Source of the DNA: Rhinopithecus roxellana
Taxonomy: Eukaryota; Chordata; Mammalia; Primates; Cercopithecidae
Direction: 5' to 3'
Assembly: GCF_007565055.1 (NCBI RefSeq)
Contig: NC_044559.1
Coordinates: 41,224,546-41,288,545 of the forward strand
Length of the DNA stretch: 64,000 bases
Numbering within the stretch: position 1 is the stretch's first letter; every line of letters starts with the position of its first letter. The notes beneath the pieces were generated by a model, which was not told the DNA's origin, did not search any database, and worked only from the letters and a program-made list of their open reading frames with translations. Positions 11,846 through 21,819 of the stretch are shown here, in pieces. Made by a program: the position numbers and the translations under genes.

Positions 11846-11995
11846 CAGTGGTTCTCTTCTTGGACACACATTAGAATAACTCATGGAATTAAAACTGGTA
11901 CTTGGGATCCACTCCAGACCTTTAAACCAAAATCTCTGGAGAAGAGGCATAGTCATCAGTATTTCCAAAAACTTCTTAGGTGATTGAAATCAGGA
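11846..11995 (+). mobile_element. hAT-Charlie MITE fragment (MER5A-like)
   Basis: Starts with the terminal repeat CAGTGGTTCTC, followed by MER5A-like text (CATTAGAATAACTC, AAAATCTCTGGAG). The right terminal repeat is not clear. Non-autonomous, no transposase. Confidence 0.6.
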
Positions 11996-12058
11996 GCCAG
12001 AAATAAGAACCACCAGGCTCAAGCTAACTCTCAAGCTTTAGTAAAGAGTATATTTATC

Positions 12059-12362
12059 CGCCGGGCGCAGTGGCTCACACCTGTAATCCCAGCACTTTGG
12101 GAGGCCGAGTCGGGTGGATCACAAGGTCAGGAGATCGAGACCATCCTGGCTAACATGGTGAAACCCCGGCTCTACTAAAAGTACAAAAAATTAGCTGGGC
12201 GTGGTGGTGGGCGCCTGTAGTCCCAGCTACATGGGAGGCTGAGGCAGGAGAATGGCTTGAACCCGGGAGGCGGAGCTTGCAATGAGCCGAGATTGCGCCA
12301 CTGCACTCCACCCTGGGCGACAGAGCGAGACTCCGTCTCAAAAAAAAAAAAAAAAAAAAAAA
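12059..12362 (+). mobile_element. Alu of Y/Sc type with target duplication
   Basis: A full-length dimeric Alu with a 26-A tail. Diagnostic stretches GGAGAATGGC and GGCGGAGCTTGCAATGAGCC fit AluY, or a late Sc form. A 16-bp target duplication with one mismatch flanks it (12043-12058 and 12363-12378). It is one of the youngest elements in the left half of the window. Confidence 0.92.
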
Positions 12363-12411
12363 AAAGAGTATACTTATCTAGGGAGTGGTTCATTTAAAAC
12401 GTGGATTTCCA

Positions 12412-12535
12412 AGCCGGGTGCAGTGACTCACGCCTGTAGTCCCAGCTACTTGGGAGGTGGAGGTGGGAGGATTGCTTGGGCCCATGAGTTCATGTCTAAC
12501 CTGGGCAACATAGTAAGACCTCACCTCTAAAAAAA
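12412..12535 (+). mobile_element. Alu-type monomer, 7SL-like (FLAM/FAM)
   Basis: A single arm of about 120 bp ending in a short A-run. The phrase GCCTGTAGTCCCAGCTACTT agrees with 7SL RNA (and the Alu right arm), while the second half resembles the Alu left arm (CCTGGGCAACATAGTAAGACC). Free monomers of this kind predate dimeric Alu. Confidence 0.7.
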
Positions 12536-12544
12536 TAAGCAAGT

Positions 12545-12655
12545 CCCCAGAGATTCAGATTCAACAGGTCTGAGAGGAGTCTTCACATTTAACCTTCTCT
12601 CCGGTGATTCTGGTCAAGATGGCCTGTGAACTGCACTGAATGGTTCTGGGCCAGC
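12545..12655. mobile_element. hAT (MER5A-like) fragment
   Basis: CCCCAGAGATTCAGATTCAACAGG-type text (shortened) is the middle of MER5A-like elements. It may be the second half of the fragment at 11846-11995, separated by the two Alu-type insertions between them. Confidence 0.5.
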
Positions 12656-13320
12656 TGCAAGGAGAGGGATACTGTGATGTAGCCCGAGTCTGTGACAGAG
12701 TGTTGGCATTAAAATGGAAAGAAAGGCTCTGATTAAAGAAACAATGAAAAGGAGATGTCGGCAGGGTTTGGCAATTGCCTGAGATGAGGGAAAGGAAGGA
12801 ATCGTTGGTGATTCTGCAAGTGTACGCCCAGTGACTGGAGAGTGATGGAAAATGACATTCTTGACAATATTAAGAGCACAGAAAAGACAACGCAGCAAAA
12901 AGACAATTACTTGCATGCTAGATGTTGAGTTTGAGAGTGAAGGGCAAGCAAATAAGATAATCTGTTTTGTCTCTGATACTAGGTAATGTAGGGACCAAAA
13001 CTAGGATTGGAAAGCTGGGAAGCAGGGAAAATAAAATTAAAAATGACTTTTTAAAAAGAGAAAGAATATCATTACCGATGTTGCTTGAAATTTGCTAAAG
13101 GAGAGCCTGGGCTTTGTGTAGAATCAGATACGTAATTAAAACAAATGCACGTTAGGAAAAGAGAGCTGGGAAGGAAATAGGAAAGAAACCTCCGGAAATC
13201 TGGAAATAATCAGTTACCCATAAAGCTTATATAAATAAAGGCATATTGTTATGGGAAGCACAAACTCTCTAAAATTGTTGGAAGGAGCCTCTAAAATGTA
13301 ATTGCATTTTCTCACATTTT
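12656..13320. other. Unassigned intergenic sequence
   Basis: No repeat or gene recognised. A 100-codon minus-strand frame (12614-12916) overlaps MER5-like DNA and has no domain. Confidence 0.4.
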
Positions 13321-13329
13321 TACTTTAAT

Positions 13330-13638
13330 CTTTTTTTGTTGTTGTTTGTTTGTTTTTTGAGATGGAGTCTCAATTTGTTGCCCAGGCTGGAGTGAAGTGG
13401 CCCGAACTCGGCTCACTGCAACCTCCACCTCCTGGGTTCAAGCGATTCTCCTGCTTCAGCCTCCCGAGTAGCTGGGACTACAGGTGCCTGCCACCACGCC
13501 CGGCTAATTTTTGTATTTTCAGTAGAGACAGGGTTTCGCCATGTTGGTCAGACCGGTCTTGAGCTCCTGACCTCAGGTGATCCACCTACCTCAACCTCCC
13601 AAAGTGCTGGGATTACAGACATGAGCCCGTGCCCAGGC
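13330..13638 (-). mobile_element. AluS, antisense
   Basis: T-rich tail at 13330-13360, then a complete antisense Alu. TACTTTAAT occurs at 13321-13329 and 13639-13647 as the target duplication. The S group is chosen from the general text; the exact subfamily is not resolved. Confidence 0.9.
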
Positions 13639-13647
13639 TACTTTAAT

Positions 13648-14852
13648 TTTTAAAATACATTTTTTAATTTTAGAATTTTTAGATTCACAGAAATATTGTG
13701 AAGAGCTATGGAGAGCTTCCACATGCTCAACACCCAGTTTCCTCTATTGACATCTTACAGTGGTACGATATGTTCTTTACAATTAATGAACCAATATTGA
13801 TACACTGTTATTAGCTAATATCTATACTTTATTATTAGCTTGGTACAAAAGTAATTCCAGTTTTTGCCATTAAAAGTAATGCAAAAATCTGCAATTACTT
13901 TTACTCCAACCTATAGATATCCTTAGTTTTTACCTAACATCTTTTTCTGTTCCAGGGTGGCATCCAGGATGCCACATTCCATTTACTTGTTCTGACTCCA
14001 CAGATTCTGCTTGACTATGGCAGATTCTCAGACTCTTGTTTTTTTTTTTTTATTGACTTTGGCAGTTTTGAAGAGTACTGGTCAGGTATTTTGTAGAATA
14101 TCCCTCAGTTGAGATTTGTCTGATTTTTTTCTCATCACTAGACTGGGGTTATTGAGTTCTTGTTTTTGGGGTGGGGAGGACAATCACAGAGGCGAAGTGC
14201 CATTTTCAGCACATCAGATCCAAGGTACAAGCTGTCACATGACATCACTGTTGATGTTAACGCTGGTTACCTGGCGGAGGTAGTTTGAGGTCTTCATTGT
14301 AAAGTTACTTTCTTTTTCTCTTTCTGTACTATACTCTTTGGAAGGAAGTTGCTATAAGCAGTTCAAACCGAAGGAGAAGGGAGTTATGTTTCACGGCTTG
14401 AGGGTAGTGTATCTATGTCAATTATGTAGAATTCTGCAGGGAGATTTGCCTCTTTGCTCCCGTTTATTTATTTATATCAGTATGGACTCATGGATATTTA
14501 TTTTAGCCTTTGATTATGATCCAATACTTTATTTATTTATGTTGCTGATGTTGTTCCAGCTCTGGCCCATTGGGAGGTCCTTTATTTGGCTTCTGTGTCC
14601 CTTGGACATAACCTCATCATTGTGGTTTATTAAAAAAAATTTTTTTTGTTAGCACTCCCTTACTTTATTACACTCAAGATGCTCCAGGCTCATCTTGTAT
14701 ATTTCCGACCTCAGTCCTAGCACCAGCCATTTATCCAAGGATCCCTGGATCCTCTTACTGGAGAATTGCATTAGAAACAGAGGTTCAGGAGTTAGGTATG
14801 GTCATTGCTACTGGAGTGTAATTGCTTCCAGGCCCTCTCAGCTGACAGAACT
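13648..14852 (-). mobile_element. L1M 3' UTR (old L1), antisense, holding MADE1
   Basis: The plus-strand text (GATTCACAGAAATATTGTGA, TATCAGTATGGACTCATGGA, GGGTTATTGAGTTCTTG) is the antisense of an old L1M 3' UTR, heavily diverged. MADE1 sits at 13835-13913, so the L1M was already present. The right end stops abruptly near 14852, where a primate L1 body begins. Confidence 0.7.
13835..13913. mobile_element. MADE1 mariner MITE; possible mir-548-type hairpin
   Basis: A 79-bp near-palindrome matching MADE1: TTAGCTTGGTACAAAAGTAA on the left and TTACTTTTACTCCAACCTA on the right, flanked by the mariner target TA (13833-13834 and 13914-13915). The arms pair over about 22 bp with one mismatch and one bulge around a short loop. 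Human mir-548 family genes are derived from MADE1, so a transcript through here could fold into a pre-miRNA-like hairpin. Both strands fold almost equally. Whether it is transcribed cannot be seen. Confidence 0.88.
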
Positions 14853-15728
14853 GCTTTAGCTGTGTCCCAGAGATTCTGGTACGTTGTCTCTTTGTTCTCA
14901 TTGGTTTCAAAGAACTTCTTGATTTCTGCCTTAATTTCATTTTTTATCCAGGACTCATTTAGGAGCAAGTTGTTCAATTACTATGAGATTGTGTGGTTTT
15001 GAGTGAGTTTTTTAATCCTGAGTTCTAATTTGATTGCATTATGATCTGAGAGACTGTTTGTTATGACTTTAGTTCTTTTGCATTTGCTGAGGAGTATTTT
15101 ACTGCCAATTATTTCGTCAATTTTAGAATAAGTGCCATGTGGCACTGAGAAGAATGTATATTCTGTTGATTTGGGGTAGAGAGTTCTGTAGACATCTTCT
15201 AGGTCTGCTTGATCCAGAGCTGAGTTCAAGTCCTGAATATTCCTGTTAATTTTCTGTCCATTGATTTGTCTAATACTGACAGTGGGGTGTTAAAGTCTCC
15301 GACTATTATTGTGTGGGAGTCTAGGTCTGTTTGTAGGTCTCTAAGAACTTGTTTTATGAACCTGGGTGCTCCTGTATTGGGTGCATATATATTTAGAAGT
15401 TAGCTCTTCTTGTTGAATTGTTCCCTTTACCATTATGTAGTAATGCCTTTGTCTTTTTTGATCTTTGTTGGTTTAAAGTCCATTTTATCAGAGACTAGGA
15501 TTGCAACCCCTGCTTTTCTTTGCATTCCATTTGCGTGGTAAAATTTCCTCCATCCTTTTATTTTAAGCATGTGTGTGTCTTTTCATGTAAGATGGGTCTC
15601 CTGAATACAGCACACCAATGGGTCTTGACTCCTTATCCAATTTGCCAGTCTGTGTCTTTTAATTGGGGCATTTAGCCCATTTAATTTAAGGTTAGGATTT
15701 TTATGTGTGAATTTGATCCTGTCACCAT
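14853..15728 (-). pseudogene. L1 ORF2 N-terminal remnant (endonuclease region)
   Basis: The minus strand from 15728 begins with the normal ORF2 opening (GACAGGATCAAATTCACACA in DNA) and runs through the endonuclease-domain region to the break at 14853. Frameshifts split it (for example 14981-15229, with SDHNAIKLELRIKKLTQ, and 14792-14977). Not functional. Confidence 0.8.
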
Positions 15729-15794
15729 GCTGCTATTTGGTTATTTTACACACTAGTTGATGCAGTTTCTTCACAGTGTCATTGGTCTTTATAT

Positions 15795-16780
15795 TTTGGT
15801 GTGTTTTTGCAGTGGCTGGTACAGGCTTTTCCTTTCCATATTTAGTGCTTCTTTCAGGAGCTCTTGCAGGGCAGGCCTCGTGGTAATGAAATCCCTTAGC
15901 ATTTACTTGTTTGGAAAGGATTTTATTTCTTCTTCGCTTATGAAGCTTAGTTTGGCTGGATATGAAATTCTGAATTGGAAATTCTTCTCTTTAAGAATGT
16001 GGAATATTGGCCCCCAATCTCTTCTCGCTTGTAGAGTTTCTGCTGAGAGGTCCATCGTTAGTCTGATGGGCTTCCCTTTGTAGGTGACCTGGCCTTTCTC
16101 TCTGGCTGCGCTTAACATTTTTTCCTTCACTTCAACTTTGGAGAATTTGATGATTATGTGTCTTGGGGTTGATCTTCTTTTGGAGTACCTTAATGGTGTT
16201 TTCTGTATTTCCTGAATTTGCTAGGTTGGGGAAGTTCTCCTGGATAATATCCTGCAGTGTGTTTTCCAGCTTGTCTCCATTTTCCTGTCTCCTTTGGTAC
16301 TCCAATCAATTGTAGGTTCGATCTTTTCATGAAGCCCCATATTTCTTGGAGGCTTTGTCCACTCCTTTTCATTCTTTTTTCTCTATTCGTGTCTGCATAA
16401 CTTATTTCAGCAAGGTGGTCTTCACACTCTGATATCCTTTCTTCCGCTTGGTCGATTCGGCTGTTGATACTTGTGTATGCTTCACGAAGTTCTCATGCTG
16501 TGTTTTTCGGCACCATCAGGTCATTGATGTTCCTCTCTAAATGGGTTATTCTAGTTAGCAATCCCTCTAACGCTTTATCAAGGTTCTTAGCTTCTTCGCG
16601 TTGGGTTAGAACATGCTCCTTTAGCTCATCATAGTTTTTCATTGCCCATCTCCTGAAGACTACTTCTGTCAATTTGTCCATCTGATCCTCCACCCAGTTC
16701 TGTGCCTTTAATGGAGAGCAGTTGTGATCATTTGGAGGAGAATAGGCACTCTGGCCTTTTGGGTTTTCACATTTTTTCAT
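15795..16780 (-). pseudogene. L1 ORF1 remnant (RNA-binding protein), broken
   Basis: ORF1p is the trimeric RNA-binding chaperone of L1. Pieces are visible in order: an N-terminal and coiled-coil part (95 codons, 16493-16780, with LTRITHLERNINDL heptad text), a middle part (16190-16372, containing QSLQEIWGFMKRSNLQLIGVP, RRM start), and the C-terminal domain (15903-16130, KGKPIRLTMDLSAETLQARR). Frameshifts and stops separate them. No full protein can be made. Confidence 0.85.
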
Positions 16781-16854
16781 TGATTCCTTCTCATCTTTAT
16801 GAGTTTGTCGAGATTCGGTCTTTGAGGCTGCTGACCCTTGGATGGGGTTTTTGT

Positions 16855-16915
16855 TGGGGGCTTTTGTTGTTGTTGTTGTTGTTGTTGTTGATGCTGTTGT
16901 TGTTGCTTTCTGTTT
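16855..16915 (-). repeat. CAA/CAG trinucleotide run in L1 5' UTR
   Basis: GTT units on the plus strand (CAA on the minus), with one GAT and one GCT interruption. On the minus strand a 66-codon frame (16777-16977) reads it as a glutamine tract just upstream of ORF1. It probably grew from a shorter CAA run found in this L1 type. Confidence 0.8.
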
Positions 16916-18176
16916 GTTTTTCTTTCAATAGTCAGGTCCCTCTTCTGTAGGGCTGCTGCAGTTTGCAGGGGGTTCACTTCAGGCCCTATTCATCTGATTT
17001 GCTCCTGTGCCTGGAGATGTCACTCAAGGAGGCTGGAGAGCAGCAAAGATGGGTACCTGCTCCTTCTTGTGGGACTTCTGACGTCGAGGGGCACCAATCT
17101 GATACCAGTAGGATCGCTCCTGTGTAGGGTGTCCGACAACCCCTGTTGGAGGGTCTCACCCAGTTGGGTGGCACTGGGAGCAAGACCTGTTTAACGAAGC
17201 ACTTTGTCCCTTGGTGGAGAGGGTGTGTTTCACTGAGGGGGAATCTACTCATCTGGGCTGCCCAGATTCCTCAGAACTACCAGGAGGAGAGGCAAAGTCT
17301 GCTGGTCTGCAGAGACCATGGCTACCCCTTCCCCTAGGGGCTTGGGCCCAGGGAGATCCGAATTTTGTTCTTGAGCCTCTGGCTGGAGTTATTGCAGTTC
17401 CTGCAGGGAAGCCACCCACTGAGGAAGGACGAGTTAGGTGGGCCTGAAGAGGCACTCTGGCTGCAGACTGCCACAGCTGGTGTGTTGGGCTGTGGGGACA
17501 AGTCTTGGGACCAAGCTGTCCAGCTTCCCTGGCTCCAGCAGGGGAAAAATGCAGCCTGGAGCTACAGAAATAGGTGCTGCCCTTCTCCCGCCCAGGGAGC
17601 TTAGAGTGTTAGGTAGTTGCGAGTCTCAGTGCTGGCTGCTACCCCTCCCACAAGGAGCTCAAACGTCTTAGACAGCAGGCAGCTGCAGTGGGTGCTGGCC
17701 GCCCCTCCTCCGGGGAGTTTGGTAGGCTTAAGCAGATTCCAGCTGAGAGGCTGTAAGAATCTGCATGTTCTGGGCTTGGGACGCTAGGCCCCAGTGGCTG
17801 GGTTTGTGAGTGGGATATTCTGATCCATGGATTGCATGGTTCAGTGGAAAAAGCACAGATTCCCTGGCTGGGTAGCGCACTCACTCACTGCCTCCCTTGG
17901 CTGGCAGAGGTTCCCCTTCCCCGGGTGGCTCCAACGTGGGAGCTGCACCACACTGCTCTTCCTTCTCTCCCTGGGTCACGCCAACCTTCTAGTCAATTTT
18001 GATGAAAGAACCTGGATATCTTGGTCGCATCTTATGTTTTTTTCTGATGGGAGCCTCTGATAGTTGCTGCTTTTAGTCGGCCACCTTGGCGCTGCCCTTC
18101 TTGTGTATTTTGTGATTTTTACAAGTCTTTCAAAATAGGCTGAGTAGGGATTGATGTTTCTCCTCATCTTACAGAT

Positions 18177-18205
18177 AAAAAACAAAACAAAACAAAACAA
18201 AAAAC
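18177..18205 (+). repeat. (AAAAC)n short repeat
   Basis: Five-base AAAAC units in a 29-bp stretch; low-complexity tract of no known role. Confidence 0.8.
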
Positions 18206-18600
18206 AACTAAAGAAAATAGCTACTTATAAGAAGTCTTGTAGCATTTGGAGTATATCAATCTTTTTTTCTGGAAAAAACAAATACACCAGGTTTTTTAAA
18301 AAAGAGATGTAATAATTAACTCTTTCACTTAAAAATTTTGGATTTATTCTATTATTTCCCTTAGATTTCATTGTTTACATCATATTTTTTCTTATACATA
18401 TTTTATCTCCTCTTTCTTGCCCAATTATTTCTTGCAATTAACTTTGGAATTTGGCCTCTTTTTACACACAGAAACTCAATATTCTTTTATTTTTATAGTT
18501 CTAATTTTGTGGGTTTTATTTACTATCTTTGCTTTATAACTCTTGTCATTGCCTTTGGCCAAAGGCAATAGCACTTAAAAAATCTGAACAAATAAGACAT
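18206..18600. other. Unassigned AT-rich sequence with 22-bp perfect palindrome
   Basis: Nothing recognised except a perfect 22-bp palindrome at 18548-18569 (each half ATTGCCTTTGG), close to a duplicated segment. Confidence 0.5.
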
Positions 18601-18807
18601 TAATTACTAAAATGATCAATGGAATATAATCTCAGGATGTTCTTTAGAAAGTGAAATCAAGGTCTATAAGAGAAGAAGCAAGGAACACATTCTTTATATT
18701 AAAGAAGCCATGACATTTTGTCCCCAGATGTGCCTTATGAATATACCATTTATGAATAGGAAGTAGAAAAATACCAAGGGTGCCAAGGGTGGCCATTTTT
18801 GTTTGAG
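18601..18807 (+). repeat. Local duplication, copy A
   Basis: About 200 bp that recurs at 19137-19328 in the same orientation with roughly 80-85% identity by eye (shared: ATAATCTCAGGATGTTCTTT or TAATCTCAGGATGTTCTTT, GGAACACATTCTTT, AAAGAAGCCA, GCCATTTTTGTTT). Not matched to a known family. Confidence 0.8.
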
Positions 18808-19066
18808 ATTTGATACTGTTTAGAGCATCCAATGCAATCTTATTAGAGTTTAAGGATTATGCACTTTTACTATACAATAGAACTAGAGGAAAAATTATGA
18901 TAAAATCAATTAAGATATGAAAAGCTGTTCACTAAGTTCAACACTTTGGATAGATATGACTTTGTTACAGGTAATTTTAGAAAACAAGATGAAAGGCAAC
19001 ATAAAATTCCTGGACATTTTATGAAGCACAGTAAATTTTAACTTTTGGAAGCATATAATTTTGATT

Positions 19067-19411
19067 GTAACACATGGAACCCACTCAACAGTCTTGCCTA
19101 AGACCTAGGCTGCGCTTATAAGTTAATGTAAAACTTAATTACTAAAATTTCATGGGTCAATTGGATGTAATCTCAGGATGTTCTTTAGCAAGTGAATCAA
19201 GCTCTGTAAGAGAACAAGGAAGGAACACATTCTTTGTATTAAAGAAGCCACAACAGTTTGTACCCAGATGTACCTTATGAATATAAGAACAGGATGAAGA
19301 AAAATACCATTAGCAGCCATTTTTGTTTAAGTTCATGTAAAACTCAAACTTGCAGCCTTGGTCTTAGGCAAGACTGTTGCCTAAGACTGTTGAGTGGTTT
19401 CCGAGTGTTAC
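19067..19411. repeat. Inverted-repeat structure enclosing duplication copy B
   Basis: The left arm 19067-19114 (GTAACACATGGAACCCACTC and onward) is the reverse complement of the right arm 19352-19411, apart from a few mismatches and a 13-bp insertion in the right arm that repeats AAGACTGTTG. Between the arms lies copy B (19137-19328) of the segment at 18601-18807. Direct repeats AAGTTAATGTAAAACTT and AAGTTCATGTAAAACTC also border copy B. It could be an unlisted DNA transposon or a template-switch rearrangement. Confidence 0.75.
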
Positions 19412-20239
19412 AATCCTCTTTCTCTGGCTGAGACCCTAAAGGTCATGGTACTCATTATCTCTGTGATTGATTCAAGTATCCATCTACAGATTCTCAGCTC
19501 AATGCCTTCTGGATTCTTGGAGGAAGATGCTGATTCATTCTTCTGAGTAATGAGTATATGAAAAGTATAAACAATTCCATATTCTCCAATGGAAAATGAC
19601 CCCCCTTATCCTTTAATGATCACAAATGCTGGGATAGTAGAGACATCTAGACTATAGTCTGTTCTAGGTATATCCAATAGCTGTTACCTTTCAATGGCCA
19701 TCCAGCAGTAATGGTTATTTATTAATAATGAGATGCCTGTTCACATTCTACACCCCTGATATAACTCCAGTTAGAGCTACTTACATAAGATCCTCTTTAA
19801 AGCATGGGATCAATGTGGTTCCTATTCAGGACGGCTTTGATTCTTGTTTCTTGGAGGTTCAGCATCAGGTCATCCTGCTCAGGGTCGAGGACCCTTGTCT
19901 TCCCCTGTGTGACTCCTGCTGGTATATTCAGGTCCAGTAACTTGGTTCTTGTCTTGCCTCATTATATTTAGGTCTTTGACTTTGTTTCATGCCTGGTAGT
20001 TCTTTACAATAGTGTTGTGTACGACAAGGTATAAAGTGCTTTCATATGCAGTGCCTAATTTCATTAACTTATTATCCATCTAATTTTGAGTTTCAGGCAC
20101 TGTGTTAAGGAGGAGGAGTAAGGATATAAGTACAACAATCTCTTCTCTTAAGGAGTCGAGTTTGGGAGACAGACATCTAAACAGATGACTACACCATAAT
20201 TCAGAAAGTATAGAACTTTAGTAGTAGCAATGAAAAATA
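19412..20239. other. Unassigned intergenic sequence
   Basis: No gene recognised. 20090-20230 has the look of an old mammalian interspersed repeat (GGCACTGTGTTAAGG, AGACAGACATCTAAACAG), not assigned. Confidence 0.4.
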
Positions 20240-20420
20240 ATTAAGGCATATATCTTGATTATAATCATTATTACTAACATCCTCAATTTGTAGGTGAGAG
20301 AATTGAGATAGATTGAATACTTAAGGTTAAGTAGCTTATAAATGTCAGAGCAGGAACTTGAACCCAAGGACTCTGACTTCAAAATCCCATTTCCTCTAAG
20401 ATTGAGGTCCTACTCTTTTG
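20240..20420 (+). mobile_element. MIR SINE, sense
   Basis: MIR core order: ATCATTATTACTAACATCCT, TTAAGTAGCTTATAAATGTC, then GAGCAGGAACTTGAACCCA, matching the tRNA-derived SINE spread in early mammals. Confidence 0.75.
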
Positions 20421-21639
20421 ATCTTCCCTCTCAGGGACAAAAACTCTTAATTCCAGCTTCTGGGGATGCTGAGGTTTCTGCTTCTAGACTGATGCTAACT
20501 AGGAGCTTCTGCTTACTGCCAGGGTCTTTTGCCACTGGCCTCCACCTCACTTCCAAGACACCCCTACCTGCCCCTGGGATCTGATCAATGGATTGGCTTG
20601 GCTCTTCATTCTCCTGAAACCACAGAGATAATTGCCTGGCTTCTTGTAGGGCCCAGGGCGGCTCCCCAGTTTCTGCTCCCTTAGGGCCTTCCCTTTCTTA
20701 TTCTAGAGCTCAGCTGCAAACTTCCTGTTGCTTTTTCAGCACTAGGTCCAGGGGACAGCTCCAAGCAGTTCCCCACTGAGATCTATTAGCTGTTCAGCTT
20801 GGTGTTGAACACAGACCCAGTTAAACCCAGATAGATCTTCAAGAGCCTCTTGAATTGTACCGGGAAGTATCACTCAGTGTTTCATCTGAAACAGCTCTTT
20901 CAGAGTCCAGCCTGCGCTACAATAGTCAATTTCACATTTTTTGGTTGTAAGAAACAAAAGTCAAGTTACTTAAGCACAAGGGACATTCATTAGCTCTCAG
21001 AGCTTGTGAGTCTGGGAGTGCATCTGGCTTCAAGTCTGCTTGGCTCCAGAGGCTTCAATAATGCCACCAGAATTTATTCTTCTGCATTTTGGATGAGTTC
21101 TTCCACATGATGAATGAGATGACTACCTACAACCCCTGACTCAGGCCCTGTTAGCTTAGAAAATCCCCAAAAGACATAATCTTTCCTGATAACACCAGCA
21201 GCAGTCCCAGGGAAGTCCTAGAAAAATCCAGTTGCCCCAACTGAAGTCTATGTTCACCCTTGTGCTGAGGGTGGGCTGGAGGGACTGTATTAGAGTAGGA
21301 TCCACACAGAAAGGAGGTACTTTAGATCATAAGAAGGAGGCAGTGGTCCTAGAGACAAAAATAGCAGGGGTACCCTGTAGCTGGCATCCTTAGTGGAATG
21401 CTTGCAATCTATAAGTGATCTGAGGACTATTCTGAGGTAGAACCATCATAACCCCCTGGTAGTTCCTGAAATCAGCTTTCCAGAGACTCAACAAAATCTT
21501 CAGATTGCAGATTACCCATTTCTTCTCTGTCCCTCTTCCCAGCAAATAGGTTCCAGGGATAGAATAGCCTGGGGTACCTAACCTGTCCCCCCAGGATTGA
21601 TATGCAAATAAAATCATAGCAATAAACCCAGGATACATA
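20421..21639. other. Unassigned sequence, part resembling an old repeat
   Basis: 20930-21250 has the feel of an old DNA-transposon or LTR remnant but was not matched. No exon is supported. Confidence 0.35.
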
Positions 21640-21659
21640 TATTTTTATTTTTAAAATTT

Positions 21660-21819
21660 TTAAAACTTTGTAGATGGGGTCTCACTCTGTCAACCAGGCC
21701 AGAGTGCAGTGGTGCACTCTGTAGCTCACTGCAGCCTCAAACTCCTGGGCTCAAGCTATCCTCCTGCCTTGGCCTCTCAAAGTGTTGGGACTACAGGTGT
21801 GAGCCACTGTGCCTGGCCT
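21660..21819 (-). mobile_element. Alu-type monomer or internally deleted Alu, antisense
   Basis: About 150 bp: right-arm 3' text (GTCTCACTCTGTCAACCAGG) joined to left-arm 5' text (TGAGCCACTGTGCCTGGCC). Either an internally deleted AluJ or an ancestral monomer. Confidence 0.75.

Larger units (their letters stand above)
14853..18098 (-). mobile_element. Primate L1, 5' half only (5' UTR, ORF1, ORF2 endonuclease part)
   Basis: On the minus strand the element starts near 18098 with the L1 5' end (GGCAGCGCCAAGGTGGCCGA), then a GC-rich 5' UTR of about 1.3 kb, ORF1 and the first 0.9 kb of ORF2. It stops inside the endonuclease-domain region at 14853. The reverse transcriptase part, 3' UTR and A-tail are missing. 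L1 copies are normally cut at the 5' end, so the lost 3' half points to a later deletion or rearrangement. The 5' UTR resembles older L1P types. Confidence 0.88.

Noticed and set aside
12282..12530. Alu-derived frames as exons
   Set aside because: They are translations of Alu sequence; no splice sites in a transcript context can be shown.
12412..12535. 7SL RNA gene or pseudogene
   Set aside because: Only the Alu-domain part is present and the second half follows the Alu left arm; the 7SL S domain is missing.
16986..17884. Overlapping frames of 60-90 codons on both strands
   Set aside because: They lie in the GC-rich L1 5' UTR, which is rich in chance open frames; none is a known protein.
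18601..19411. Simple tandem duplication
   Set aside because: The second copy lies within an inverted repeat and is 530 bp away, so a single tandem event does not explain it.
20240..20420. tRNA gene
   Set aside because: The tRNA-like text belongs to a MIR SINE; no cloverleaf with an anticodon arm can be drawn.
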